This document shows positions 7,171-17,257 of a stretch of 64,000 nt of DNA, in pieces. A program made the position numbers and the translations under genes. Origin of the DNA: Streptomyces sp. SLBN-118 (lineage in GTDB: Bacteria > Actinomycetota > Actinomycetes > Streptomycetales > Streptomycetaceae). Every line of letters starts with the position of its first letter. The stretch's first letter is position 1. Under the pieces are notes generated by a model. The model was not told the DNA's origin and did not search any database. It saw only the letters and a program-made list of their open reading frames with translations. Where the stretch lies: positions 3,534,001-3,598,000 of the forward strand of contig NZ_VFNP01000002.1 of NCBI RefSeq assembly GCF_006715635.1. Direction: 5' to 3'.

Positions 7171-9225
7171 GTGCCCGCGCACGCACCCGACACCGACCCC
7201 CTCGCCCGCGAGAGAGCCCATCTCACCGCGTCCCGCGCCGCGTTGCGCGCGATGCGCGAGGACGTCCAGGCCCTCGACATCCGCGACGTCACCGCGAACT
7301 GGGTCAACGCCGCCGTCCTCGAGCGCCAGATCGAGGACCGCATCAAGGCACTCGCCGACCTCTCCCACACGCCGCTCTTCTTCGGCCGCCTCGACTATCT
7401 GCACGTCGTCGGCGCGGCGCTGGCCGAGGGCGCACAGGGAGAACGCTTCTACATCGGCCGCCGCCACGTCCACGACGCGGACGGCGACCCGATGGTCATC
7501 GACTGGCGCGCGCCCGTGTCTCAGCCGTTCTACCGGGCGTCCAGAAAGGACCCGCAGGACATCGGCCTGCGACGGCGCTTCGGGTACACAGGCGGCGAAC
7601 TCACGGCGTACGAGGACGAGCACCTGACCGATCCGGACGAGCAGGAACGCACCAGCAGACTGCTTCAGGCGGAGATCGAGCGGCCGCGCGTGGGCCCGAT
7701 GCGGGACATCGTCGCCACGATCCAGCCGGAGCAGGACGAGATCGTACGGTCCGGGCTCGGCGGCACGGTGTGCGTGCAGGGCGGCCCCGGCACCGGGAAG
7801 ACAGCGGTGGGACTGCACCGGGTCGCCTATCTGCTGTACGCGCACCGCGAGCGGCTGGCGAAGACGGGGACGCTGGTCATCGGGCCGAACCGTTCCTTCC
7901 TGCACTACATCGAGCAAGTCCTTCCGGCGCTGGGCGAGTTGGAGGTCAAGCAGGCCACGGTCGACGACCTGGTCACGCATGTGGAGGTACGGGGCACGGA
8001 CCCGTCGGACGCGGCGGTCGTCAAGGGTGATGCGCGGATGGCGGATGTGCTCCGGCGGGCCGTCCGCTCGCATGTCGCGATGCCGACGGAGCCACTGATG
8101 GTCGTACGCGGCTCGCGCCGGTGGCGCATCCCGGCGTACGAACTCGAGGAGATCGTACGGGAGTTGCTGGACCGCGACATCCGCTACGGCGCTGCCCGCG
8201 ATGCGCTGCCGCAGCGCATCGCGCACGCGGTGCTGGTCCGCATGGAACAGTCGGGCGAGGCCCCGGACGACCGGGTGCAGGACGCTGTGGCGCGCAACTC
8301 CGCGGTCAAGGCGGCCGTCAAGACGGTCTGGCCGCCGGTGGACCCGGCGAAACTCGTGCTGCGGCTGCTGTCCGACCCGGAATTCCTGGCGGCGCACGCG
8401 GACGGTGTGCTGACCGCGGACGAGCAGAAGACGATCCTGTGGACCAGGCCCGCCCGCAGCGTCCGCGCCGCGAAGTGGTCCCTGGCGGACGCGGTACTGA
8501 TCGACGAGGCGGCGGACCTGGTGCACCGCACGCACTCACTGGGCCATGTCGTACTCGACGAGGCGCAGGACCTGTCCCCGATGCAGTACCGCGCGGTGGG
8601 CCGCCGCTGCACGACGGGCTCGGCGACGGTCCTCGGCGACCTGGCGCAGGGCACGACCCCGTGGGCGACGGCCAGTTGGCAGGAGGCCCTGACCCATCTC
8701 GGCAAGCCGGACGCGACGGTGGAGGAACTGACGGCGGGCTTCCGTGTCCCGCGCGAGGTCATCGCTTACGCGTCCCGGCTGCTCCCGCACATGTCCCCCG
8801 GCCTGGCGGAGGTCACATCGGTCCGCGAGTCGGCGGGCTCGCTGTCGGTCCGCGAGGTGGAGGTGGCGGACCTGGACGCGGCGGTGGTGGCGGCGTGCGA
8901 GGAGTCCCTGCGGCACGAGGGCTCCATCGGCCTGATCGCGGCGGACGCACGGGTCCCGTCGCTGGCCGCGGCCCTGACGTCCGCGGGTCATGCGTACCTT
9001 GCACCGGGCCAGGAGACGACGGCGGAGTCCCGGCTGACGCTGGTTCCCGCGTCGCTGGCGAAGGGCCTGGAGTACGACTACGTGGTCCTCGACGAGCCGT
9101 CGGCGGTCGTCGACGGCGAGCCGGACGAACGCACGGGCCTGCGCCGGCTGTATGTGGCGCTGACGAGGGCGGTGTCGGGGCTGACGGTGGTGCATGCGGT
9201 GGGGTTACCGACGGAGTTGGGGTAG
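7171..9225 (+). CDS. helR: RNA polymerase recycling ATPase HelR
   Basis: A 684-aa UvrD/HelD-like superfamily 1 ATPase. Family knowledge: HelD/HelR bind RNA polymerase, pry stalled enzyme from DNA and, for HelR, displace rifamycins and give resistance. The N-terminal ~100 residues form the antiparallel coiled-coil arm that enters the secondary channel (helical, charged). Walker A is GGPGTGKTAVGLHR (about residue 205), the Walker B/DEAD-like motif is VVLDEAQDLSP (about 461), and motif VI is LYVALTRAVSGL near the C-terminus. It lacks the long insertion of class I HelD, in keeping with the actinobacterial class. GTG start with a GGAGG 12 bases upstream. The neighbouring repeats may be regulatory. 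Confidence 0.88.
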   Translation: MPAHAPDTDPLARERAHLTASRAALRAMREDVQALDIRDVTANWVNAAVLERQIEDRIKALADLSHTPLFFGRLDYLHVVGAALAEGAQGERFYIGRRHVHDADGDPMVIDWRAPVSQPFYRASRKDPQDIGLRRRFGYTGGELTAYEDEHLTDPDEQERTSRLLQAEIERPRVGPMRDIVATIQPEQDEIVRSGLGGTVCVQGGPGTGKTAVGLHRVAYLLYAHRERLAKTGTLVIGPNRSFLHYIEQVLPALGELEVKQATVDDLVTHVEVRGTDPSDAAVVKGDARMADVLRRAVRSHVAMPTEPLMVVRGSRRWRIPAYELEEIVRELLDRDIRYGAARDALPQRIAHAVLVRMEQSGEAPDDRVQDAVARNSAVKAAVKTVWPPVDPAKLVLRLLSDPEFLAAHADGVLTADEQKTILWTRPARSVRAAKWSLADAVLIDEAADLVHRTHSLGHVVLDEAQDLSPMQYRAVGRRCTTGSATVLGDLAQGTTPWATASWQEALTHLGKPDATVEELTAGFRVPREVIAYASRLLPHMSPGLAEVTSVRESAGSLSVREVEVADLDAAVVAACEESLRHEGSIGLIAADARVPSLAAALTSAGHAYLAPGQETTAESRLTLVPASLAKGLEYDYVVLDEPSAVVDGEPDERTGLRRLYVALTRAVSGLTVVHAVGLPTELG

Positions 9226-9354
9226 CGGGTGCGGGTCCGCTGCGCGGGGCTTTTCCCCCGCCCCGCCCTCCCCCTACGGCCTGGCGGCCGTGGGAGGTAC
9301 CCCCATCCCGAACTGGGGGCAAGCCCCAAGACCCCGTACGCGCTTCGCACGTGT

Positions 9355-9418
9355 CCTCAATCGCCGCACATTCAGCCCCGCCGGCGTTTGAGGCGCGGGG
9401 TCCGGGGCAGAGCCCCGG
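9355..9418. repeat. Imperfect palindrome of a common Streptomyces intergenic type
   Basis: cctcaatcgccg at 9355-9366 pairs with cggcgtttgagg at 9382-9393 (two mismatches), followed by a second hairpin, ccggggc/gccccgg, at about 9402-9418. From memory this 'cgccgg...ccggcgtttgag + gccccgg' composition is a frequent Streptomyces intergenic repeat. It lies between the convergent 3' ends of helR and cutC and may act as a terminator for both. Confidence 0.5.
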
Positions 9419-9471
9419 TTACGGGAAGGGGCGGGGTGGGGAACAGGCCCGCCGCAGGGGCACCCGCACCC

Positions 9472-10161
9472 CTACGCGTCCAGCGCCGACCTCCATCCCG
9501 CCACCGCGCCCGGGTCGACCGGCGCCGACCACCCTTCCGGCCTCGCCGCACCCCCGATGTGGAACGCGTCCACCCCCGACCGCCGCAGCACCGGCACGTG
9601 GTCCAGGTGCAGGCCGCCGCCCACCAGGATCCGGGGTTCGTAGCCCGGCTCGCCGCGCCTCGCCGCCTCCGTGAGCAGCGTCGGCAGGCCGTCGTCGACG
9701 CCCGACGCCGAGCCCGCGGTGAGGTACGTGTCCAGGCCCGGCAGGTCCGCGAGCTGCTTGCGGAGTGCATCACGGTCCGCCGCGCGGTCGATCGCCCGGT
9801 GGAACGTCCAGCGGCAGCAGTCGAGTTCGGCGAGAAGCCGTTCGACCGTCACCAGGTCGGGCATGCCGTCCTCGTCAAGGAAGCCGAAGACGAATTCGTC
9901 GGCGCCTTCCGCCCGCAGCCCCCGCGCGGCGCGTACGAGCGCGTCGACGTCGCCCGCCTCGAAACCGTCCGCGAGGCGCAGCATCACGCGCAGCGGGATG
10001 TCCACGGCCGCGCGGATGCTCGCGAAGGTCTCCCTGGACGGTGTCAGCCCGTCCGCCGCCATGTCGGTGACCAGCTCCAGCCGGTCCGCCCCTCCCGACT
10101 GGGCCGCGACCGCGTCCTCCGCGTCAAGAGCGATCACCTCCAGGACTGCACGGTTGCTCAT
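9472..10161 (-). CDS. cutC: CutC family protein
   Basis: A 229-aa TIM-barrel protein of the CutC family, counted from the ATG at 10161 (MSNRAVLEVIALDAEDAVAAQ). Typical CutC features are visible: the N-terminal LEV-x-A strand, GADRLELV, the FHRAID motif, and LTAGSASGVDDGL followed by ILVGGGL. The family was named for copper tolerance in E. coli, but its biochemical role is unsettled. A copper ATPase gene is divergent, supporting a link to copper. A DasR-like sequence lies 19 bases upstream of the start, which instead hints at amino-sugar control. An upstream ATG (10179) is possible. Confidence 0.88.
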   Translation of the reverse strand: MSNRAVLEVIALDAEDAVAAQSGGADRLELVTDMAADGLTPSRETFASIRAAVDIPLRVMLRLADGFEAGDVDALVRAARGLRAEGADEFVFGFLDEDGMPDLVTVERLLAELDCCRWTFHRAIDRAADRDALRKQLADLPGLDTYLTAGSASGVDDGLPTLLTEAARRGEPGYEPRILVGGGLHLDHVPVLRRSGVDAFHIGGAARPEGWSAPVDPGAVAGWRSALDA

Positions 10162-10179
10162 GGAACCCCATTTCCTCAT

Positions 10180-10195
10180 ACAGGTCTAGTCCAAT
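10180..10195 (-). promoter_or_regulatory. Candidate DasR/GntR (dre-like) site upstream of cutC
   Basis: Read on the minus strand the 16-mer is attggactagacctgt, close to the DasR consensus a(c/g)tggtctagacca(g/c)t, with the central ctagacc kept. It is of the same type as two further sites in this window near the amino-sugar genes (31038 and 32146). It lies just upstream of the cutC start, so binding would be expected to repress. Confidence 0.5.
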
Positions 10196-10262
10196 ATTGC
10201 AGCCTAATGCGCATGCACCGCACAAGCAGCCACTCGAACCGGACGCACCGGGCTGAACCTTG

Positions 10263-10295
10263 CGCCTCATGCAGCCGAGGCGTATACATGAGGCG
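10263..10295. promoter_or_regulatory. 9-bp perfect inverted repeat upstream of copA
   Basis: cgcctcatg (10263-10271) and catgaggcg (10287-10295) are perfect inverted repeats separated by 15 bases, immediately upstream of the CsoR-like operator. It may be a second operator or a promoter-region hairpin. No regulator recognised. Confidence 0.4.
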
Positions 10296-10301
10296 AGGTA
10301 A

Positions 10302-10318
10302 ATACCCCCCAGGGGTAT
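10302..10318 (+). promoter_or_regulatory. CsoR-type copper operator
   Basis: atacccc-cca-ggggtat is a 7-bp inverted repeat with a 3-base spacer, matching the CsoR operator pattern (tacccc...ggggta) known from Streptomyces and Mycobacterium. It lies 23 bases before the copA start. The adjoining tataat at 10316-10321 could be a -10 box, so the repressor would sit directly on the promoter and release it when Cu(I) binds. Confidence 0.8.
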
Positions 10319-10340
10319 AATCCAATGCAGGAGGAACCGC

Positions 10341-12578
<2,238 letters not shown>

Positions 12579-12608
12579 GCGCAGTGAGGGCGGCCGGTGC
12601 GGCCGGGC

Positions 12609-12986
12609 TCAGCCGCCCAGGCCGCCGCTCCCGAACGCCCCGCCGCCCGCGTTCTTCCCGTGCTTCGGCCGCTCTTCGGGGCCCTTGCCGGTGGTGTGCG
12701 AGCTGTGGGTCTTCAGGTTGTACGGGAGGAGCCGCCCCTCGTGGGGGAAGTCGTCCTCGTCCTCGTCCCGGACCTCCTCGATGTGCTCACGGTGGTCGGG
12801 GCTCTTCGGCTGCTCCTCCGGACGCGGCGGAATCTCTTCCTCCCGCCGCCTGGACTCCCGCCACATGGCACCTCCGAGGAGGGCCACGATCAGGATCCCG
12901 ATCAGGACCAGACCGGCTCCGGCCAGGTGCGGACCCTCCGCCAGCTCGATACCCGAGCTGCTCTGGGCGATCATCACAGCGTTCAT
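12609..12986 (-). CDS. DUF6479-like small membrane protein
   Basis: A 125-aa protein from the ATG at 12986. One transmembrane helix (LAGAGLVLIGILIVALLGGAMW, about residues 20-41) is followed by a basic anchor (RESRRREEE) and a long hydrophilic, charged tail (PEEQPKSPDHREHIEEVRDEDEDDF) ending Gly-rich. The layout matches the streptomycete DUF6479 family, predicted single-pass proteins of unknown role. It converges on copA and is divergent from the HD gene. The tail is predicted disordered. Confidence 0.65.
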   Translation of the reverse strand: MNAVMIAQSSSGIELAEGPHLAGAGLVLIGILIVALLGGAMWRESRRREEEIPPRPEEQPKSPDHREHIEEVRDEDEDDFPHEGRLLPYNLKTHSSHTTGKGPEERPKHGKNAGGGAFGSGGLGG

Positions 12987-13163
12987 TTCGGCTGCCTCCG
13001 CACAGGGACGCCACGGCACACATGCCCTTTGCTGCCATTATCGCCCGTTGGTGCCACTTCAGCCGAAGATGACGAGGTCCTTCTCGGCGGCCCGGTGCGC
13101 TCGTAGCGCGTCCCGGCCGGCGGGCTGCCCGCCACGAGCCGGGACAGCCCTTAGGCTCGCCGT

Positions 13164-13808
13164 ATGACCGCCGCCTCCGTGGACCTCCGCGACCGCTGGA
13201 CGAAGACCCTCATCGCAGCCCGCGGCGGCGCGAGTGCTCCCGATCCGGCGCCGTACGCCGGGAATCTGCTGGCCCGCTGGTCGGAGCCGCAGCGCCATTA
13301 CCACACGGTCGATCACCTGACGGCGGTGCTGCACCACATCGAAACCCTTCGCGAGTACGCGGCCGACGTGCACCTGGTCCGCCTCGCGGCCTGGTTCCAC
13401 GACGCCGTCTACCTCCCCGACCGTTCGGAGAACGAGGAACGCTCGGCCCGCCTCGCCGAACGGGCCCTGCCCGAGGCGGGCCTCCCCGCCGAAAGCACGG
13501 CCGAGGTCGCCCGCCTGGTCCGCCTGACGATCACCCACGCCCCCGCGCCGGACGACGCCAACGGCCAGGTGCTGTGCGACGCGGACCTGGCGATCCTGGC
13601 CTCGGCCCCGGAGCCGTACGCCGCGTACACCACCGCGGTCCGCGAGGAGTACGCCTTCGTCCCCACCGACGCCTTCCGCGCTGGCCGCGCTGCGGTACTG
13701 CGGCAGCTTCTGGACCTGCCGCGGCTGTTCCACACGCCGTACGGGCAGACGCACTGGGAGGCCGCGGCCCGCGAGAACCTGACGGCGGAGCTGGCGTCGC
13801 TGGTCTGA
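13164..13808 (+). CDS. HD-domain phosphohydrolase
   Basis: A 214-aa predicted metal-dependent HD-superfamily phosphohydrolase. The first metal-binding His lies in RHYHTVDHL (about residue 47), the HD pair in LAAWFHDAVY (about 74), and a later His/Asp in LTITHAP...VLCDADLAIL. Proteins of this shape are common in actinobacteria as stand-alone cytosolic enzymes, and the substrate is unknown. The gene reads away from the DUF6479 gene and is followed by the broken Uma2 gene. Confidence 0.8.
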   Translation: MTAASVDLRDRWTKTLIAARGGASAPDPAPYAGNLLARWSEPQRHYHTVDHLTAVLHHIETLREYAADVHLVRLAAWFHDAVYLPDRSENEERSARLAERALPEAGLPAESTAEVARLVRLTITHAPAPDDANGQVLCDADLAILASAPEPYAAYTTAVREEYAFVPTDAFRAGRAAVLRQLLDLPRLFHTPYGQTHWEAAARENLTAELASLV

Positions 13809-13916
13809 CTCCGTGCGGTGATCACACGATCGTGGGACGCTGACGTGAGCAGCCTCGCGAGGTGGTGGCCGCACCCTACGTTCGCCCTGTCAGGGCCACA
13901 GAAAGGGGACCTCACG

Positions 13917-14524
13917 ATCACCGCTGCACTGGTCGAGCCCGAACTGTCGGAGGAAGACATGCCGTCGTGGGACTACCTGCTGAGCACGTGGCAGGAGTTG
14001 GACGTGCCAGAGGGTTGGCGCGCCGAGATCGACGAAGGGCTGATCACCTTGGTGCGCCACCGGACGACGGACACAATCTCATCGCCGCTCAGGTGCACTG
14101 GGCGCTGCGCAACGCCGCACCCGAAGGGTGGGACGTTTACCAGACCCTCGGTCTGTTCATCTACCGCCTGGAGCGGCTCTACATCCCGGACCTCGCCGTG
14201 GTCCCGAAGAAACTCCTTGTGGAACGCGCGAAGAAGAAAGAGAGGGCCCCGCTGGCCGCGGCCGAGGCAGCGCTGGCGGTGGAGATCACGTCCAAGGGCA
14301 ATGCCTCGCACGACCGGTCGGCGAAACTGAGCGCCTACGCATCCGGGGCAGTGCCGCTGTACCTCCTGATCGACCGTTACGACGAAGGCGGGCCGACGGT
14401 CACGCTCTTTTCCGATCCGCACAACAGCAGGTACCGCACCGGCCTGCGCAAGCCTTTCGGGGAACCCGTCCCCCTCCCCGAGCCGTTCAGTACAGAGCTG
14501 GACACCTCGGAGTTCATCGCCTGA
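13917..14524 (+). pseudogene. Uma2-family (DUF820) endonuclease-like gene, frameshifted
   Basis: The 5' part (13917 to about 14058) encodes ITAALVEPELSEED... DVPEGWRAEIDEGLITLV and the 3' part, in another frame from about 14056, encodes GAPPDDGHNLIAAQVHW... to a TGA at 14524. Joined, they make a typical ~200-aa Uma2/DUF820 restriction-endonuclease-fold protein, including AVEITSKGNASHDR...KLSAYA. A single missing C in gtg(c)cgccaccg near 14058 explains the break. The expected ATG of MTAALVEPEL is ATC here, although a GAAAGGGG ribosome-binding site precedes it. Two independent lesions suggest true decay, though sequencing error at one site cannot be excluded. Confidence 0.75.
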
Positions 14525-14541
14525 CTCCCGCACGGCGCCCC

Positions 14542-14808
14542 TCAAGCGGGGCGCCCCTTGGGCCTGCGCAGCCCCGACTCCGTCAGGAGCCTGACCACCT
14601 CACGGCTGGACACCTCCACCGCGCCCGCCCGCACCGCATCGGCGTACCGGTGCGACGGGACGTCGTAGTGGTCCCGCTCGAAGGCCCGTGCCGGGCAGCC
14701 GATCGACGCTGCGAACACGTGCAGCTCCTCGTGCGAGACGTCGCTGACCAGGTGCGACCACATCCGGCCGTGGCCCGGCCAGGTCGGCGGATCGATATAG
14801 AGGGTCAC
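14542..14808 (-). CDS. DUF4031 domain protein
   Basis: An 88-aa protein starting at GTG 14808 with VTLYIDPPTWPGHGRMWSHL and containing SHEELHVFAASIGCPARAFERDHYDVP, the signature of the small DUF4031 family found across actinobacteria. Function unknown. The GTG start overlaps the TGA of the upstream gene in a GTGA, so the two are translationally coupled. A longer reading upstream in the same frame lacks family similarity and was discarded. Confidence 0.75.
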   Translation of the reverse strand: MTLYIDPPTWPGHGRMWSHLVSDVSHEELHVFAASIGCPARAFERDHYDVPSHRYADAVRAGAVEVSSREVVRLLTESGLRRPKGRPA

Positions 14809-15161
14809 CGAAGGCCGCCGACCGGTGCGACGACGACGCCCTCCTTCGCGCAGACCCAGTGCGGATCTGGTCCCAGCTCCGGTTCGACGTCCAGCGCGTG
14901 CGGGTCGCCCGCGTCGCAGACGGGGCAGAGCGGCCAGCGGCCGTACCGCTCCAGGAGCGAGTCCTGGACGTCCTGGGCGACGAGGCCCGCCAGGTACTCG
15001 ACGCCCTGCGGCCACTGCTCGATCCACCAGCGGCGGTGGGTCACCGCGTCCTCGACCAGCGAGACCACCTCGGCCTCGGCCACATCGCGGGCGGCCAGGT
15101 CGGCGAGGACCAGCGCTCTTGCGGCGTGCAGCGCCTGCTCCAGGGGGTTCGGGTCGTCCAT
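14805..15161 (-). CDS. Conserved hypothetical protein (118 aa)
   Basis: The protein starts MDDPNPLEQALHAARALVLADL and contains a possible metal-binding pair in WPLCPVCDAGDPHALD and a later Cys (HWVCAKEG), giving a C-x2-C...C arrangement that might hold zinc. Helical first half. It overlaps the DUF4031 gene by four bases (GTGA), so the two form a coupled operon. It is divergent from the RpiR gene with 84 bases between. I do not recognise a functional family. Confidence 0.7.
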   Translation of the reverse strand: MDDPNPLEQALHAARALVLADLAARDVAEAEVVSLVEDAVTHRRWWIEQWPQGVEYLAGLVAQDVQDSLLERYGRWPLCPVCDAGDPHALDVEPELGPDPHWVCAKEGVVVAPVGGLR

Positions 15162-15228
15162 GCCGCCATTGTCCCCCAGCCGCCCGCCGGGGTCCGGAGG
15201 CGTGATGGGTTGACGACGGCGGAATGCC

Positions 15229-15272
15229 GAAAATATCTTTCAAGGGTGACAAATCCAGTGAAGGAAATTTTC
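15229..15272. promoter_or_regulatory. Paired RpiR-type operator
   Basis: gaaaatatctttca (15229-15242) and the inverted copy tgaaggaaattttc (15259-15272) match at 12 of 14 positions and their centres are 30 bases apart, about three helical turns. Each half is itself an imperfect gaa...ttc palindrome, the usual site type for RpiR/MurR dimers. They flank and overlap the GTG start of the regulator gene. This predicts autoregulation and repression of murQ-murP. Confidence 0.6.
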
Positions 15273-16163
15273 AGCGGAGATGCCCAGCCCGCTCCCGCCG
15301 CCCTCGCGGCCAAGGTGCGGACCCTCGCGCCGTCCATGACCCGCTCCATGCAGCGGGTGGCCGAAGCGGTCGCCGACGACCCGGCAGGCTGCGCGGCCCT
15401 CACGGTCACCGGTCTCGCCGAGCTCACCGGCACGAGCGAGGCCACAGTGGTCCGTACCGCACGCATCCTCGGCTACCCCGGTTACCGCGATCTGCGCCTG
15501 GCGCTCGCCGGGCTCGCCGCCCACCAGCAGTCGGGCCGCGCCCCCGCCGTCACCGCCGACATCGCCGTCGACGACCCCATTGCCGACGTCGTCGCCAAGC
15601 TCGCGTACGACGAACAGCAGACCCTCGCCGACACGGCAGCCGGGCTCGACACCGCACAGCTGGGCGCCGCGGTCGCCGCCGCGGCGACAGCCCGCCGGAT
15701 CGACATCTACGGCGCCGGCGCCTCCTGCCTCGTCGGCATGGACCTGGCCCAGAAGCTGCTGCGTATCGGCCTGATCGCGCACGCCCACTCCGACCCCCAC
15801 CTCGCCGTCACCAACGCCGTTCAGCTGCGGTCCGGCGACGTGGCCATCGCGATCACCCACTCGGGATCCACCGGCGATGTCATCGAGCCGCTGCGCGTCG
15901 CCTTCGACCGAGGCGCCACGACCGTCGCGATAACCGGCCGACCGGACGGGCCCGTGTCGCAGTACGCCGACCATGTGCTGACCACCTCCACCGCCCGCGA
16001 GAGCGAGCTGCGCCCGGCGGCCATGTCCTCCCGTACGAGCCAGCTCCTCGTCGTCGACTGCCTGTTCATAGGGGTCGCACAGCGTACGTACGAGACGGCG
16101 GCCCCCGCCCTCGCCGCCTCGTACGAAGCCCTGGCCCACCGGCACAGCCCGCGCACCCGCTGA
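15246..16163 (+). CDS. RpiR-family transcriptional regulator (MurR-like)
   Basis: A 305-aa regulator. The N-terminal HTH_6 domain (about residues 15-95) contains MTRSMQRVAEAVADDP...LTVTGLAELTGTSEATVVRTARILGYPGYRDLRLAL. The C-terminal SIS domain (about 130-270) contains IDIYGAGASCLVGMD and AITHSGSTGDVIEPLRVAFDRGATTVAITG, the sugar-phosphate binding loops. Position ahead of murQ and a PTS gene indicates that it senses MurNAc-6-phosphate or GlcNAc-6-phosphate. The GTG at 15246 was chosen because family similarity begins there; the long upstream extension of the frame has none. An alternative GTG lies at 15258. Confidence 0.88.
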   Translation: MTNPVKEIFSGDAQPAPAALAAKVRTLAPSMTRSMQRVAEAVADDPAGCAALTVTGLAELTGTSEATVVRTARILGYPGYRDLRLALAGLAAHQQSGRAPAVTADIAVDDPIADVVAKLAYDEQQTLADTAAGLDTAQLGAAVAAAATARRIDIYGAGASCLVGMDLAQKLLRIGLIAHAHSDPHLAVTNAVQLRSGDVAIAITHSGSTGDVIEPLRVAFDRGATTVAITGRPDGPVSQYADHVLTTSTARESELRPAAMSSRTSQLLVVDCLFIGVAQRTYETAAPALAASYEALAHRHSPRTR

Positions 16164-16217
16164 GACCGCTGAGCGCACCGACCCCCCACGCAGACCGAGA
16201 AAGCAGAGCCGCCCTTC

Positions 16218-17201
16218 ATGACCCCCATGTCCCCCGCGTCGTCCTCCGCCTCCTCCTCCGCGTCCCGGGATTCGTCCTGCTACGGTGAACTCCGCGCCGA
16301 GCTGGCCGCCCTCACCACCGAGGCGTTCCGGCCCGACCTCGCCGACATCGACCGGCTGCCCACCCTCGACATCGCCCGGATCATGAACGGCGAGGACGAG
16401 ACCGTCCCCGCCGCCGTCGCCGCGCAGCTCCCGCGGATCGCCGCCGCCATCGACGCCACCGCCGAGCGGATGTTTCGCGGCGGCCGGCTCCTCTATGCGG
16501 GCGCGGGCACGGCGGGACGGCTCGGCGTCCTGGACGCGAGCGAGTGCCCGCCCACCTTCAACACGGACCCGGCCACGGTCGTGGGCCTGATCGCGGGCGG
16601 CCCAGACGCCATGGTCACGGCCGTCGAGGGGGCCGAGGACAGCAAGGAACTGGCCGCCGCCGACCTGGACGCGCTGAAACTGACCGCCGACGACACGGTG
16701 GTCGGGATCTCCGCGTCGGGCCGCACACCGTATGCCGTCGGCGCGGTGGAGCACGCCCGCACCCGCGGCGCACTCACCATCGGCCTCTCCTGCAACGCGG
16801 GCAGCGCGCTCGGCTCCGCCGCCGACCACGGCATCGAGGTCGTCGTCGGCCCCGAACTGCTCACCGGATCAACCCGGTTGAAGGCCGGTACGGCGCAGAA
16901 GCTGGTCCTCAACATGATCTCGACGATCACCATGATCCGGCTCGGCAAGACCTACGGAAACCTGATGGTCGACGTCCGCGCCTCCAACGAGAAGCTGCGC
17001 GCCCGCTCGCGCCGGATCGTCGCGCTGGCCACGGGGGCGTCCGACGAGGAGATAGAGACCGCACTCGCCGCGACGGACGGAGAGGTGAAGAACGCGATCC
17101 TCACCGTCCTCGGCGGGGTCGACGGCCCCACCGCGGCACGCCTCCTGACAGAGAACCAGGGCCGTCTTCGTGCCGCCCTGGACTCCGCCCGTACGCACTG
17201 A
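16218..17201 (+). CDS. murQ: N-acetylmuramic acid 6-phosphate etherase
   Basis: A 327-aa SIS-domain etherase that removes D-lactate from MurNAc-6-phosphate to give GlcNAc-6-phosphate in the cytosol. Visible: LYAGAGTAGRLGVLDASECPPTF (substrate loop with the catalytic Glu of the family), GISASGRTPYAVGAVEHA, the GSTRLKAGTAQKLVLNMIST signature, and the conserved C-terminal VDVRASNEKLRARS followed by a UBA-like helical tail. The first ~20 residues are Ser/Ala-rich and not conserved. It lies 54 bases after the RpiR gene and is followed by the PTS gene, forming a MurNAc import and catabolism operon. Confidence 0.95.
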   Translation: MTPMSPASSSASSSASRDSSCYGELRAELAALTTEAFRPDLADIDRLPTLDIARIMNGEDETVPAAVAAQLPRIAAAIDATAERMFRGGRLLYAGAGTAGRLGVLDASECPPTFNTDPATVVGLIAGGPDAMVTAVEGAEDSKELAAADLDALKLTADDTVVGISASGRTPYAVGAVEHARTRGALTIGLSCNAGSALGSAADHGIEVVVGPELLTGSTRLKAGTAQKLVLNMISTITMIRLGKTYGNLMVDVRASNEKLRARSRRIVALATGASDEEIETALAATDGEVKNAILTVLGGVDGPTAARLLTENQGRLRAALDSARTH

Positions 17202-17257
17202 ACGTCCCCGGGTCACCACGGGGCCACCCCCACACCCCCCACAGCAAGGCCACGCAC

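Noticed and set aside
13917..14524. Programmed frameshift in the Uma2 gene
   Set aside because: No slippery sequence at the break, and the start codon is also damaged, so decay is simpler.
14859..15245. A much longer N-terminus for the RpiR protein (434 aa)
   Set aside because: The extra 129 codons lie antisense to the 118-aa gene, show no family similarity and pass through the probable operator; the GTG at 15246 begins the conserved part.
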